From Streptomyces akebiae (GTDB lineage: Bacteria > Actinomycetota > Actinomycetes > Streptomycetales > Streptomycetaceae), in the NCBI RefSeq assembly GCF_019599145.1, contig NZ_CP080647.1:3286001-3350000 (forward strand): 64,000 nt of DNA, read 5' to 3'. The notes beneath the pieces were generated by a model. The model saw nothing but the letters and a program-made list of their open reading frames with translations. It made no database searches and was not told the DNA's origin. The first letter of the stretch is position 1, and every line of letters starts with the position of its first letter. This document shows, one piece after another, positions 8,165 through 17,777 of this stretch. Position numbers and translations under genes: made by a program.

Positions 8165-8392
8165 TCAGGGGCTGGAGGGGGAGCCGTTCTCCTCCCGAAA
8201 GGCCCGAGAAAGGTCCTCCTCGGCCGGGAAGCAGCTGTGGACCGTGTCCCCGGCGGGGACCGCGTTCACGGAGAAGCCGGCCGCCTCGGCCACCACCGCG
8301 ACGGTGCCCGGCCGGTCTCGGCCGCACGGCGATCCCCGTGACGGTGGGCACACGGGACGTCCGGACGGCCGAGGCGTAACTACGCTGGTCAC
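8165..8392 (-). CDS. Possible small gene opposite the adenosyltransferase promoter
   Basis: A 75-codon frame from a GTG at 8392. Its second half has strong Streptomyces codon bias and a protein-like sequence (TVAVVAEAAGFSVNAVPAG, then DTVHSCFPAEEDLSRAFREE). The first third has poor codon bias, and the bias there instead favours the neighbouring frame starting GTG at 8351 (PTVTGIAVRP), so the true gene may start at 8351 with one frameshift near 8310. The start overlaps the promoter region of the plus-strand adenosyltransferase. Function unknown. Confidence 0.35.
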   Translation of the reverse strand: MTSVVTPRPSGRPVCPPSRGSPCGRDRPGTVAVVAEAAGFSVNAVPAGDTVHSCFPAEEDLSRAFREENGSPSSP

Positions 8393-8965
8393 ATGGTCAA
8401 TCTGACGCGCATCTACACCAGGACCGGCGACCAGGGCACCACCAACCTCGGCGACATGAGCCGGGTGCCCAAGACCGATCCGCGGATCTCGGCGTACGCG
8501 GACGCCAACGAGGCCAACGCGGCCATCGGCACGGCGATCGCGCTGGGCGGACTGGACGAGGAGGTCGTCAAGGTCCTCGTGCGGGTGCAGAACGATCTGT
8601 TCGACGTGGGCGCCGACCTCTCGACCCCCGTCGTCGAGAACCCGGAGTTCCCGCCCCTGCGGGTCGAGCAGTTCTACATCGACAAGCTGGAGGCCGACTG
8701 CGACCGCTTCAACGGGGAGCTGGAGAAGCTGCGCTCCTTCATCCTGCCCGGCGGCACCCCCGGTGCGGCCCTGCTGCACCAGGCCTGCACGGTGGTCCGG
8801 CGTGCCGAGCGCTCGACCTGGGCCGCCCTGGAGTCCCACGCCGACGCGATGAACCCCCTCACCGCGACCTACCTCAACCGGCTCTCCGACCTCCTGTTCA
8901 TCCTCGCGAGGACGGCGAACAAGGAGGTCGGGGACGTGCTGTGGGTGCCCGGCGGGGAGCGGTAG
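8393..8965 (+). CDS. Cob(I)alamin adenosyltransferase, PduO type
   Basis: 190 residues, whole-length match to PduO/MMAB-type ATP:corrinoid adenosyltransferases. The ATP-binding N terminus (IYTRTGDQGTTNLGD) is clear, as is the helix with RRAERSTWAAL and the C-terminal LNRLSDLLFILAR that shapes the cobalamin site. The enzyme makes adenosylcobalamin for enzymes such as methylmalonyl-CoA mutase and class II ribonucleotide reductase. It is monocistronic; no B12 riboswitch is seen in the short upstream region. Confidence 0.95.
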   Translation: MVNLTRIYTRTGDQGTTNLGDMSRVPKTDPRISAYADANEANAAIGTAIALGGLDEEVVKVLVRVQNDLFDVGADLSTPVVENPEFPPLRVEQFYIDKLEADCDRFNGELEKLRSFILPGGTPGAALLHQACTVVRRAERSTWAALESHADAMNPLTATYLNRLSDLLFILARTANKEVGDVLWVPGGER

Positions 8966-8995
8966 CCGCTCCCCGCCGCGCTCCCACGGATCGGC

Positions 8996-9217
8996 TCAGC
9001 CACCGCCCGCCGTTCCGCGAGCCCGCCGGTAGAGGCCCGTGGCGACGAGGACGCCCCCCACGCACATCATCACCACGCCGACCTTGGTCAAGGTGACGAC
9101 CGGGACCTTCACCCCCTCGGTGGAGAGCCACAGCACCAGGCCGATCACGAAGGTGGCGGTCCCCTCCAGCAGGTTCCTCGTGGCCCGGCCGGCCGTCCTG
9201 TCCGGCGTGCCGCTCAT
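8996..9217 (-). CDS. Small two-helix membrane protein (DUF5708-like)
   Basis: A 73-residue protein with two hydrophobic helices (about 19-33 and 43-62: FVIGLVLWLST and KVGVVMMCVGGVLVATGLY). It resembles the small Streptomyces DUF5708 family as I recall it. Start at 9217 follows GGAGAGGAGCGGGCG; its ATG overlaps the stop of the upstream gene (ATGA), so the two genes are translationally coupled. Function unknown. Confidence 0.7.
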   Translation of the reverse strand: MSGTPDRTAGRATRNLLEGTATFVIGLVLWLSTEGVKVPVVTLTKVGVVMMCVGGVLVATGLYRRARGTAGGG

Positions 9218-9804
9218 CGCCCGCTCCTCTCCTTCGCGTACCGGGACTCCCGATCCCCGTCCTGCGGGGCGTCCGGTTCCTTCTTCGGCCAGATCGTGTA
9301 GGCGAGGGCCACCAGGCCGTGGATGCCGGCGGCCCGGAGGGCGATCCACTGGAACGACCTCAGCGAATCGACGTTCCCGTCGTCGCCGACGTACCAGACG
9401 GCGAGCTGGAGCAGGGCCAGCGCCACCCCGACCGCCACCAGCGTCCGTGTCCACAGCCTGCCCTCGTGGCGGGCCCTGGCCAGGCCGTACTTCGGCGGAC
9501 CCGGCGGCTTGGGCCCTCCGGCCAGGCGGTGGGCCGCGTGGCCGTCCAGCCAGCTGATCATGTAGTGGCCGTAGCCCACGGTGAAGCCGATGTAGAGCGC
9601 CGCCACCCCGTGCTCCCAGCTCGGCTCGGCGCCGTTCTTCAGGTCGATCGCGGTCACGACGAACAGCACCAGCTCCAGCAAGGGCTCGCAGAGCAGCAGC
9701 ACGACACTGGCCCGGCGCTTGTTCAGCAGGTAGCGGACGGCCAGGGCCAGTGCCAGCAGCACCCAGAAGCCGACTTCGCAGGCGATGATCAACGCGACGA
9801 TCAC
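9214..9804 (-). CDS. Five-helix integral membrane protein
   Basis: 196 residues with five hydrophobic segments: VALIIACEVGFWVLLALALA at the N terminus, VVLLLCEPLLELVLFVVTA, GVAALYIGFTVGYGHYMISW, LVAVGVALALLQLAVWYVG and ALRAAGIHGLVALAYTIWP. I do not recognise a catalytic motif. Start is GTG at 9804, with GAGAGGAGC upstream; the long frame upstream of it lacks coding character. It is in one operon with the two-helix protein and divergent from the histidine kinase at 9958, sharing a 150-base promoter region, so the kinase pair may control this membrane pair. Confidence 0.75.
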   Translation of the reverse strand: MIVALIIACEVGFWVLLALALAVRYLLNKRRASVVLLLCEPLLELVLFVVTAIDLKNGAEPSWEHGVAALYIGFTVGYGHYMISWLDGHAAHRLAGGPKPPGPPKYGLARARHEGRLWTRTLVAVGVALALLQLAVWYVGDDGNVDSLRSFQWIALRAAGIHGLVALAYTIWPKKEPDAPQDGDRESRYAKERSGR

Positions 9805-9957
9805 GATGCGCTCCTCTCGTTCACCCTTCCAGGCTCCCGGCGCGCGGCCGCCGATGCGTCGTCGCCGGTGACGAAGTCGCGGTACATCGAAAGATGCAGT
9901 CCAGGACCGTTCTCGGGCACCAGGCGCCGGGCGCCCCGCCCGTGTTGGATGGAGGGC

Positions 9958-11145
9958 ATGGCCGTACGACCGCCCCGCCCGCACCGCATGGACCTGTGCA
10001 TCGCCGCCGCCGGACTCCTCGGCGGCCTGCTGCTGTGGGGCCTGGGCCTCGACACCCGTACGCCCCACGACGGCATCGTGGTCTTCGAGAGCCACTGGTG
10101 GGTCCTGCCGCCCCTGGCCGCGATGGCTGTCTGCGAGGCGCTGCGCCGGACCCTGCCGCGCACGGCCCTGCTGGTCGGCTGGGCCGCGCTGACCCTGGAC
10201 ACCATCACCCAGGGCAACCTGATCACGGTCCTGATGTTCACCGACCTGGTCTACGCCGCCGTGCTGTACGGCCCGCCCGCCACGGCCCGCCGGGTGCCCT
10301 GGATCTCCGGCCTGGTGACCGTCGCCTTCACCGTGGTGCCGCTCACGGCCTTCCGGAAACCGGAGGCGCTGCTCATCGGGGTGGTGGTCGGCCTGGTCTC
10401 GCTCATGCCGGCCATCACCGGCTGGATCGTCCGCAACCACCGCGACGCCGCCGAGGCCGCCCGGCTGCGCGCCGAGCAGACGGCCCTGCTGGCGGAGATG
10501 GACCGCGCCCAGGCCGTGGTGTCCGAACGGGCCCGTATGGCGAGGGAGTTGCACGACATGGTCGCCAACCACCTCTCGGCGATCGCGATCCACTCCACGG
10601 CCGCGCTCTCCCTCGACGACCCGGACACCTCCAAGGAGGCCCTCGGGGTCATCCGCGAGAACAGCGTGGCGGGGCTCGCCGAGATGCGCCGGCTGATCGG
10701 CATCCTCCGGGACTCCGGCGACGACGCCGAGCCGTCGGCCGCGCCCACCCTCGACGGGCTCGGCTCACTGGTCGACACCGCCCGCACCAACGGGCTCGAC
10801 GTCACCCTCGACGCCGACCACGGCGACTCCCTCCCCGCCCCCGTGGAACTGGCGGCCTACCGCATCGTCCAGGAGTCGTTGACCAACGCGCTCAAACACG
10901 CCTCCCCCGGCCGGGTCACCGTCGCGCTGCGCCAGGCCGACGGCGCCCTCGACATCGCCGTGACCAGCCCGTACGGCGACCGTGACGGCCCGAGCGCACC
11001 CGGTTCCGGCGCGGGCCTGGTCGGGATGCGGGAGCGGGTGGCCCTGCTGGGCGGCACCTTCGAGGCGGGTCCCGAGAGCGCGGGGCACGGCAAGATCTGG
11101 AGCGTCCGCGCCGCCCTCCCCGTCACGGAGGGGGAGCCCGCGTGA
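9958..11145 (+). CDS. NarL-type sensor histidine kinase
   Basis: 395 residues. Residues about 12-155 hold four to five membrane helices with almost no extracellular loop, suggesting sensing within or at the membrane. The HisKA_3 dimerisation helix carries the phospho-acceptor H199 (RARMARELHDMVANHLSAI), followed by an HATPase_c domain (VQESLTNALKHA, GAGLVGMRERVALLGG). It overlaps no gene; the cognate regulator begins 37 bases after its stop. The start is uncertain: ATGs at 9949 and 9958 both lack good spacing to GGAGGG at 9951, and ATG at 9988 is a third choice. Confidence 0.88.
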   Translation: MAVRPPRPHRMDLCIAAAGLLGGLLLWGLGLDTRTPHDGIVVFESHWWVLPPLAAMAVCEALRRTLPRTALLVGWAALTLDTITQGNLITVLMFTDLVYAAVLYGPPATARRVPWISGLVTVAFTVVPLTAFRKPEALLIGVVVGLVSLMPAITGWIVRNHRDAAEAARLRAEQTALLAEMDRAQAVVSERARMARELHDMVANHLSAIAIHSTAALSLDDPDTSKEALGVIRENSVAGLAEMRRLIGILRDSGDDAEPSAAPTLDGLGSLVDTARTNGLDVTLDADHGDSLPAPVELAAYRIVQESLTNALKHASPGRVTVALRQADGALDIAVTSPYGDRDGPSAPGSGAGLVGMRERVALLGGTFEAGPESAGHGKIWSVRAALPVTEGEPA

Positions 11146-11182
11146 CCCCCGCGTCCGTCACCGCAGCCGAAGGAGAACCCGC

Positions 11183-11824
11183 ATGATCCGTGTGCTCGTC
11201 GCCGAGGATCAGTCCGCCGTACGGGCCGGGCTGGTGCTGATCCTGCGCAGCGCGCCCGACATCGAGGTGGTCGGGGAGGCGGCGGACGGCGAGCGGGCGG
11301 TGGCGCTCGCGCGGGAGCTGCGACCGGACCTGGTGCTCATGGATGTGCAGATGCCACGCCTGGACGGCGTGTCGGCGACCCGGCAGGTGGTCGCCGAGGG
11401 ACTGGCCGACGTCCTCGTGTTGACCACCTTCGACCTGGACGAGTACGTCTTCGGGGCGTTGCGGGCCGGGGCCGCCGGGTTCCTGCTGAAGAACACGGAG
11501 GCGAAGGACCTCATCGAGGCCGTACGGGCGGTGGGGCGCGGCGAGGGTCTGATCGCCCCGGCCGTCACCCGGCGGCTGATCGCGGAGTTCGCCGCCAAGC
11601 CCGTACGGGAGCCCGCGGTCGATCCGGCCGTCCTCGACTCCCTCACCAGGCGGGAGCGGGAAGTCCTCTCCTGTCTGGGCGAAGGGCTGTCGAACGCGGA
11701 GATCGCGGGGCGGCTGGACATGGCCGAGGCGACGGTGAAGACGCATGTCAGCCGTCTGCTGGGGAAGCTCGATCTGCGCAGCAGGGTGCAAGCGGCCGTG
11801 CTGGCACAGGAGTTGCGGGTCTGA
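11183..11824 (+). CDS. NarL/FixJ-family response regulator
   Basis: 213 residues. The receiver domain has the acidic pair at the N terminus (VLVAEDQ), phospho-acceptor D54 (LVLMDVQMPRLDG) and the conserved Lys in GFLLKN; the C-terminal LuxR-type helix-turn-helix covers about 145-205 (LTRREREVLSCLGEGLSNAEIA). It follows its kinase in the same operon, with AAGGAGA before the ATG. Likely targets are the divergent membrane genes at 9 kb; regulation of the chitinase just downstream is also possible but that gene has its own promoter. Confidence 0.93.
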   Translation: MIRVLVAEDQSAVRAGLVLILRSAPDIEVVGEAADGERAVALARELRPDLVLMDVQMPRLDGVSATRQVVAEGLADVLVLTTFDLDEYVFGALRAGAAGFLLKNTEAKDLIEAVRAVGRGEGLIAPAVTRRLIAEFAAKPVREPAVDPAVLDSLTRREREVLSCLGEGLSNAEIAGRLDMAEATVKTHVSRLLGKLDLRSRVQAAVLAQELRV

Positions 11825-11865
11825 CCCCGGTCGGCCCTTCCCCGGGGTGTCCGACGTGAGCGCAC

Positions 11866-11907
11866 TGGTCCAGACCCATTGACCTATGGTCCAGACCTTT
11901 CTATTCT
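11866..11907 (+). promoter_or_regulatory. Chitinase promoter with paired operator repeats
   Basis: Two copies of TGGTCCAGACC (11866-11876 and 11887-11897), spaced 21 bases, two helical turns. They flank and overlap a promoter: TTGACC at 11879-11884, 17 bases, TATTCT at 11902-11907. Paired repeats of this kind are the known control element of Streptomyces chitinase genes, and each copy is close to the DasR site core TGGTCTAGACCA. Expected behaviour is repression by glucose/GlcNAc status and induction by chitin. Confidence 0.88.
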
Positions 11908-11963
11908 CAGCCACACTGCGCCACGTCATGTTCATGATCAAGACACCCCACAAGGAGGCGCAC

Positions 11964-13787
<1,824 letters not shown>

Positions 13788-13835
13788 ACCGGCTACCGGC
13801 TGGAGCAGTCGACTGTCGGGAGATCAGGCACCAGT

Positions 13836-13868
13836 GGCGCTCCCCCGGACCGTGTCCGGGGGAGCGCC
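13836..13868. terminator. Strong hairpin terminator after chiC
   Basis: A perfect 15-bp stem (13836-13850 with 13854-13868) and a CGT loop, 49 bases after the chiC stop. It also lies just beyond the stop of the minus-strand gene at 13907, so it serves both convergent units. Confidence 0.85.
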
Positions 13869-13906
13869 ATGCGAGGCAACCGGTCATAGGTTCGTCCCTT
13901 TTCGGT

Positions 13907-15139
13907 TCATCCGACGACGGTGAAGCCATGTCTGTCGCCGAGCCGGGTCAGGGAGTCCCGGCCCGGTATCCCGTCGGCGTCACCGCCCCGGTACGAGCCA
14001 CCTGCTCTGCTGCGCTGCCAGCCGGCGTAGGCGGCGAGGGTGCGGGTACCGAACGAGCCGTCCACATACCGGCGTTCCAGCAGTCCCTCGGCGGCGAGCG
14101 CCTCCTCCACCGGACGGACGTCCCTCGGATACGTGCGGTGACCGCCGGGCGCCGGGGGGTCCTTTTTGGCGGCCGCCACGACCCGGGCGAGGCTCACCCT
14201 CGGACGGGTCCCGCCCTGAGTGCCGGTGCCCGTCCCCACGGACAGGACCTTCGCTGTGTCGATCGCTCCCGGATCACCATGGTCGTTGCCGGGTACGTGG
14301 CAGTGGCCGAAGTGTCCGCCCTCGGACTGCCACACCGAGCGGGTGCGGGCCGACGAGCCCGGGGGGTACGGCACGGGAGGGCCCATCGGCCAGTCGTCCG
14401 GCACTTCCCAGGAGCGGATGGCGGCCAGGATCCGCTGCCATCCCGGCTTCTCCCGTGGATTTCAGGCATCGGTCCACGGCTCGGAGGCACGCCCGAGGAC
14501 CTCGATCTGGACACAGACCAGACCCTCGCGATTCGTACGGCGAGAACCGTCGTTGCGCAGGGCGCGGGCCGAGTGGTGCAAGGGGCCGAACTGCCCGACG
14601 CGGCCGGTGACCGGGCAGTTCACGAGGTGCGGTTCGGCGGCCACTTCGATCAGGTACGACGCCACCGCCTCCAGGTACTTCCCTCCGGCCGGGGACTCGG
14701 TGGTGTGGTGCACCACCCGGGGCGGATTGCGGGGCGTGTCCATCGGGCCGCCGATCACTCCGTCACCGAACCGGATCGCGGCATCGATCCACACCGTGCC
14801 CTGGTCCCGGGCGGTGAACGGAACCTCGTCGGTGATCGCACCGGCCCCTTCCCGTTCCTGCCCGACAGCGTGGGTGCGCGTTGCCGGGGCCCGGGGGCGT
14901 ACCGGGGGCGGGGCGGTGTCGACGGGTTGGTACCAATCCAGGTCGCCGTCCGCGCGCAGGACGAACACCGAGCCGGGACGGCCCGGATGCTCGACGACGC
15001 GGTGGGTCGTGGCGGGCAGAGCGGCCATGGCCCGCACGGTCCGCAGATGGTCCGTGCCGACGGTGCCGCAGTAGGTGACGGACCGATCGGCGTGAACGAC
15101 TGCGGCGTGGAAGGAGCTCATCCCGTGATCCCGGCGCAT
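13907..15139 (-). pseudogene. Peptidoglycan-targeting amidase-like protein split by an in-frame TGA
   Basis: One frame of about 410 codons interrupted by a single TGA at 14464-14462. The first part (225 residues) holds an amidase-like region with VVHHTTESPAGG and NCPVTGRVGQFGPLHHSARA, and ends at ASEPWTDA. After the TGA the same frame continues without a break as NPREKPGWQRILAAIRSW, then GGHFGHCHVPGNDHGDPGAID, and a peptidoglycan-binding-like C terminus (VDGSFGTRTLAAYAGWQR). Codon bias is equally strong on both sides, so the stop is recent, a read error, or read through. The ATG at 15139 overlaps the stop of the IPT gene (TGATG); ATG at 15121 is an alternative. No signal peptide is seen. The intact product would bind or cut peptidoglycan. 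Confidence 0.75.
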
Positions 15140-16413
15140 CAGATGCTGGGCGCGGCGAACCGCGTGTACGTCAAACCGTTGCTGGTGCCGGCCGGTGTGG
15201 TCACCGTGACGGATACCGGCCCGGGCGGGCCGGTCGGGACAACGGCCGTGATCTGCGTCGGGGAGACCACGGTGAACGACGCGGAGAGGGCGCCGAACTG
15301 GACTGCGGTCGCCGTCGTGAGATCGTTGCCCGTCAGCGTGACGACCGTACCGGTGTCCGTCGACCCCAGGTCAGGCACGAGGGAGACCAGAACGGGAGCG
15401 TTGAGGTAGACGTAGTCGACCGGGTTGCTGGTGCCGGCGGAGGTGGTCACCGTGACCGCCGCCGCGCCGGCAGCGTGGGCGGGAGCCACCGCCGTGATCT
15501 GCGTACCGCTGTCGACAGTGAACGACGACGCCGCCACCCCGCCGAACTGCACCGCCGTCGCGGCGAGGAGACCGCTGCCGGTGAGTGTGACCGCGGTGCC
15601 GCCCGCCGTGGGTCCGGAGGGAGGCGCGAGGAACGTCAGCAGGGGCTGCGCGGAGTAGAAGAAGAACGCGTTGGGATCGGCGCCGTTGCTGGTGCCGCCG
15701 GGGGTGGTCACCGTGACCGCCGCCGCGCCGGCAGCGTGGGCGGGAGTCACCGCCGTGATCTGCGTACCGCTGTCGACAGTGAACGACGACGCCGCCACCC
15801 CGCCGAACTGCACCGCCGTCGCACCGGAGAAGTTCGCGCCCGTCAGCGTCACCGTCGTCCCCCCTGACACCGGGCCCTGATTCGGCGACAGACTTGAGAG
15901 GGAGGGCGTGGCAACGTAAGTGAAGGTGAGGGCGTTGCTGGTGCCGCCGGGGGTGGTCACCGTGACCGCCGCCGCACCGGCCGCAAGAGCGGGAGTCACC
16001 GCCGTGATCTGCGTACCGCTGTTGACGGTGAACGACGACGCCGCCACCCCGCCGAACTGCACCGCCGTCGCACCGGAGAGATTCGCGCCCGTCAGCGTCA
16101 CCGTCGTCCCCCCTGACACCGGGCCCTGATTCGGCGACAGACTTGAGAGGGAGGGCGTGGCAACGTAGGTGAACAGCACCACCTGGCCGCTCGTGCCCTG
16201 GGTGGTGCTGACGGTGACGTTCACGCTGCCGGCGCCCGAGGGAGTCACCGCCGTGATCTGTGTACTGCTGTTGACGGTGTACGACGTGGCCGGTTTGGCT
16301 CCGAACCGGACGTTGGTCACTCCCGTGAAACCGGATCCGGTCACGGTGACCGTCGTACCACCCGAGGTCGATCCCTGGTTGGGACTGACCGAAGAGACCA
16401 CAGGGGGAGCCAT
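15139..16413 (-). CDS. Five-repeat IPT/TIG protein without signal peptide
   Basis: 424 residues made almost wholly of five IPT/TIG (immunoglobulin-like) repeats of about 83 residues, each with a SPNQGP-SGGTTVTLTG start, a TAVQFGGVAASSFTV middle and a VTVTTPGGTSN end. Repeats 2-4 are nearly identical, in DNA as well. No signal peptide, membrane segment or sorting motif is present, although the fold is normally extracellular. Start at 16413 has AAGGAG upstream; the upstream frame extension is not coding. It is followed, with overlapping stop and start, by the peptidoglycan-targeting gene and preceded by a second IPT gene, forming a likely three-gene operon. Function unknown. Confidence 0.85.
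   Translation of the reverse strand: MAPPVVSSVSPNQGSTSGGTTVTVTGSGFTGVTNVRFGAKPATSYTVNSSTQITAVTPSGAGSVNVTVSTTQGTSGQVVLFTYVATPSLSSLSPNQGPVSGGTTVTLTGANLSGATAVQFGGVAASSFTVNSGTQITAVTPALAAGAAAVTVTTPGGTSNALTFTYVATPSLSSLSPNQGPVSGGTTVTLTGANFSGATAVQFGGVAASSFTVDSGTQITAVTPAHAAGAAAVTVTTPGGTSNGADPNAFFFYSAQPLLTFLAPPSGPTAGGTAVTLTGSGLLAATAVQFGGVAASSFTVDSGTQITAVAPAHAAGAAAVTVTTSAGTSNPVDYVYLNAPVLVSLVPDLGSTDTGTVVTLTGNDLTTATAVQFGALSASFTVVSPTQITAVVPTGPPGPVSVTVTTPAGTSNGLTYTRFAAPSI
15434..16182. repeat. Tandem 249-bp coding repeat
   Basis: Two adjacent copies (about 15685-15933 and 15934-16182) differ at only a few bases and a third partial copy (about 15434-15600) is nearly as close. The period of 249 bases equals 83 codons, one IPT repeat. 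This indicates recent unit duplication. Confidence 0.85.
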
Positions 16414-16566
16414 GGCTGTACTCCTTCGCGCAGGAATGGAGGCGGCCACGTCCCGGCGTAGCCGCGTCGCGGCGTGGCCGCGGGGGTCGAGCCCGTCCGG
16501 GCGGTGGGGGGACTGCCGCCCGGACGGGGGTTCATCGCCTCCGTGTCGCGGAGGCACGAGGACCGG

Positions 16567-17313
16567 TCAGATACCGGGGCCGGTGACGTAGGTGAAGCCG
16601 CCGACCGCGGTGGCCGATCCCGCGGGGTTGGTCACGACCACGTCGACCGCTCCCGCGGTTCCGGGCGGGCTGACCGCGGACAGCGTGGTCGTGTTGATCA
16701 CCGAGAACGGCGCCGCGACGCCGTCGAAGGTGACCGAGTCCGTGCTGTCCAGGTTGGTGCCGCTGATGGTCACGGCCGTCCCACCGGAGGTCGGCCCCTC
16801 GTCCGGGGCGATGGTCCCGATCGTGGGGGTGTCGACGTAGGTGTAGCTGAGGCCGTTGTTGGTGCCGCCCGCGGTGGTGACGCTGACCGACACCGGTCCG
16901 GCCGCCGCGCCTGCGGGCACGGTGACGCTGAGGGAGCTGTCACTGGTCACGGTCGGGGTGGCGGTGACCCCGCCGAAGGACACACTGGTGGCCGTCGACA
17001 GGCCGGTACCGTTGACGGTGATGGTGTTGCCGCCGGCCAGTGGCCCGGAGTCGGTGCCCAGGGACGACTTGAACGGGGCGCCGACGTAGAAGAACGGCAC
17101 CGGGTTGCTGGTCCCGCCCGGGGTGGTCACCGTGACGCCGACCGTGCCGGTCCCCGAAGGGGAGACGGCGGTGACCTGCGTCGGGGAGACGTTGGTGACG
17201 CTCGTGGCGGACTTGCCGCCGAACTTCACCGCGCTGGTGTTGGCCAGGTTGGTGCCGGTGATGGTCACCAGGGTCCCGCCCCCGGTGGAACCCTGATTCG
17301 GAGAGATCGGCAT
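16567..17313 (-). CDS. Three-repeat IPT/TIG protein without signal peptide
   Basis: 248 residues with three IPT/TIG repeats (MPISPNQGSTGGGTLVTITG; then DSGPLAGGNTITVNG; then PDEGPTSGGTAVTISG), each ending in GGTxN-type loops and a FxYV strand. Like its neighbour it has no secretion signal and begins directly with the first repeat. Start at 17313 follows GCGAGGAG; the upstream extension is not coding. It lies 150 bases before the five-repeat gene on the same strand and probably shares its transcript. Confidence 0.83.
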   Translation of the reverse strand: MPISPNQGSTGGGTLVTITGTNLANTSAVKFGGKSATSVTNVSPTQVTAVSPSGTGTVGVTVTTPGGTSNPVPFFYVGAPFKSSLGTDSGPLAGGNTITVNGTGLSTATSVSFGGVTATPTVTSDSSLSVTVPAGAAAGPVSVSVTTAGGTNNGLSYTYVDTPTIGTIAPDEGPTSGGTAVTISGTNLDSTDSVTFDGVAAPFSVINTTTLSAVSPPGTAGAVDVVVTNPAGSATAVGGFTYVTGPGI

Positions 17314-17726
17314 GAGGAAGCTCCTCGCTGGTTGATGGGGACATGCGAGAAACCGGCAGGAACGGCCAGCCATCGACTGAGACGTCCTCAGGAGGGGGAC
17401 CGCCGACAGGAGCACGTCGGCCTCTGCCCGACTCCTTGCGATGCGGCGAGCACTGATCAACAGTGCGTCCGCGCCCGGGTGAACGAACCCGCACAGGCAC
17501 CCTCGCCCGCCCGGCCGAGCGGGCGGCGACCTCCGCCATCTCCTCTGGGCAAGGAGAAACCGGCAAGCGCTGCCTGATCGAACGTTCCCCCGGCTCGGGG
17601 ATGGGCAGCCCGCCGGTTCACACTCTTAGTTACCCACGCATCCAATCGAGTGACAAGACGGCATCCTTCGCATCACCCGAAAGGACTAACGTTCCGTCCT
17701 TTCCTGACCTCTCCTTATGTCGAACC
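17314..17726. other. Intergenic region upstream of the IPT operon
   Basis: About 410 bases that must carry the promoter of the IPT/peptidoglycan operon. No open frame has normal codon bias. A relatively AT-rich stretch lies at about 17625-17715 (TTAGTTACC and ATCCTTCGCATC), the most likely promoter area, but no clear hexamer pair is seen. Confidence 0.35.
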
Positions 17727-17773
17727 GGCCGGCCAAGCTCCAGGCCCCCGAGGGGTCTGGAGCTTGGCCGGCC
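17727..17773. terminator. Hairpin terminator after the beta-helix gene
   Basis: A perfect 17-bp stem (17727-17743 with 17757-17773) whose loop adds a further GCCCC/GGGGT pairing. It lies 5 bases past the stop of the minus-strand gene at 17778 and separates it from the IPT operon. Confidence 0.85.
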
Positions 17774-17777
17774 GCCG

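Noticed and set aside
7863..8392. Cobalamin riboswitch before the adenosyltransferase
   Set aside because: The adenosyltransferase frame begins almost at the end of the preceding coding-like stretch, and no B12-box-like sequence was recognised.
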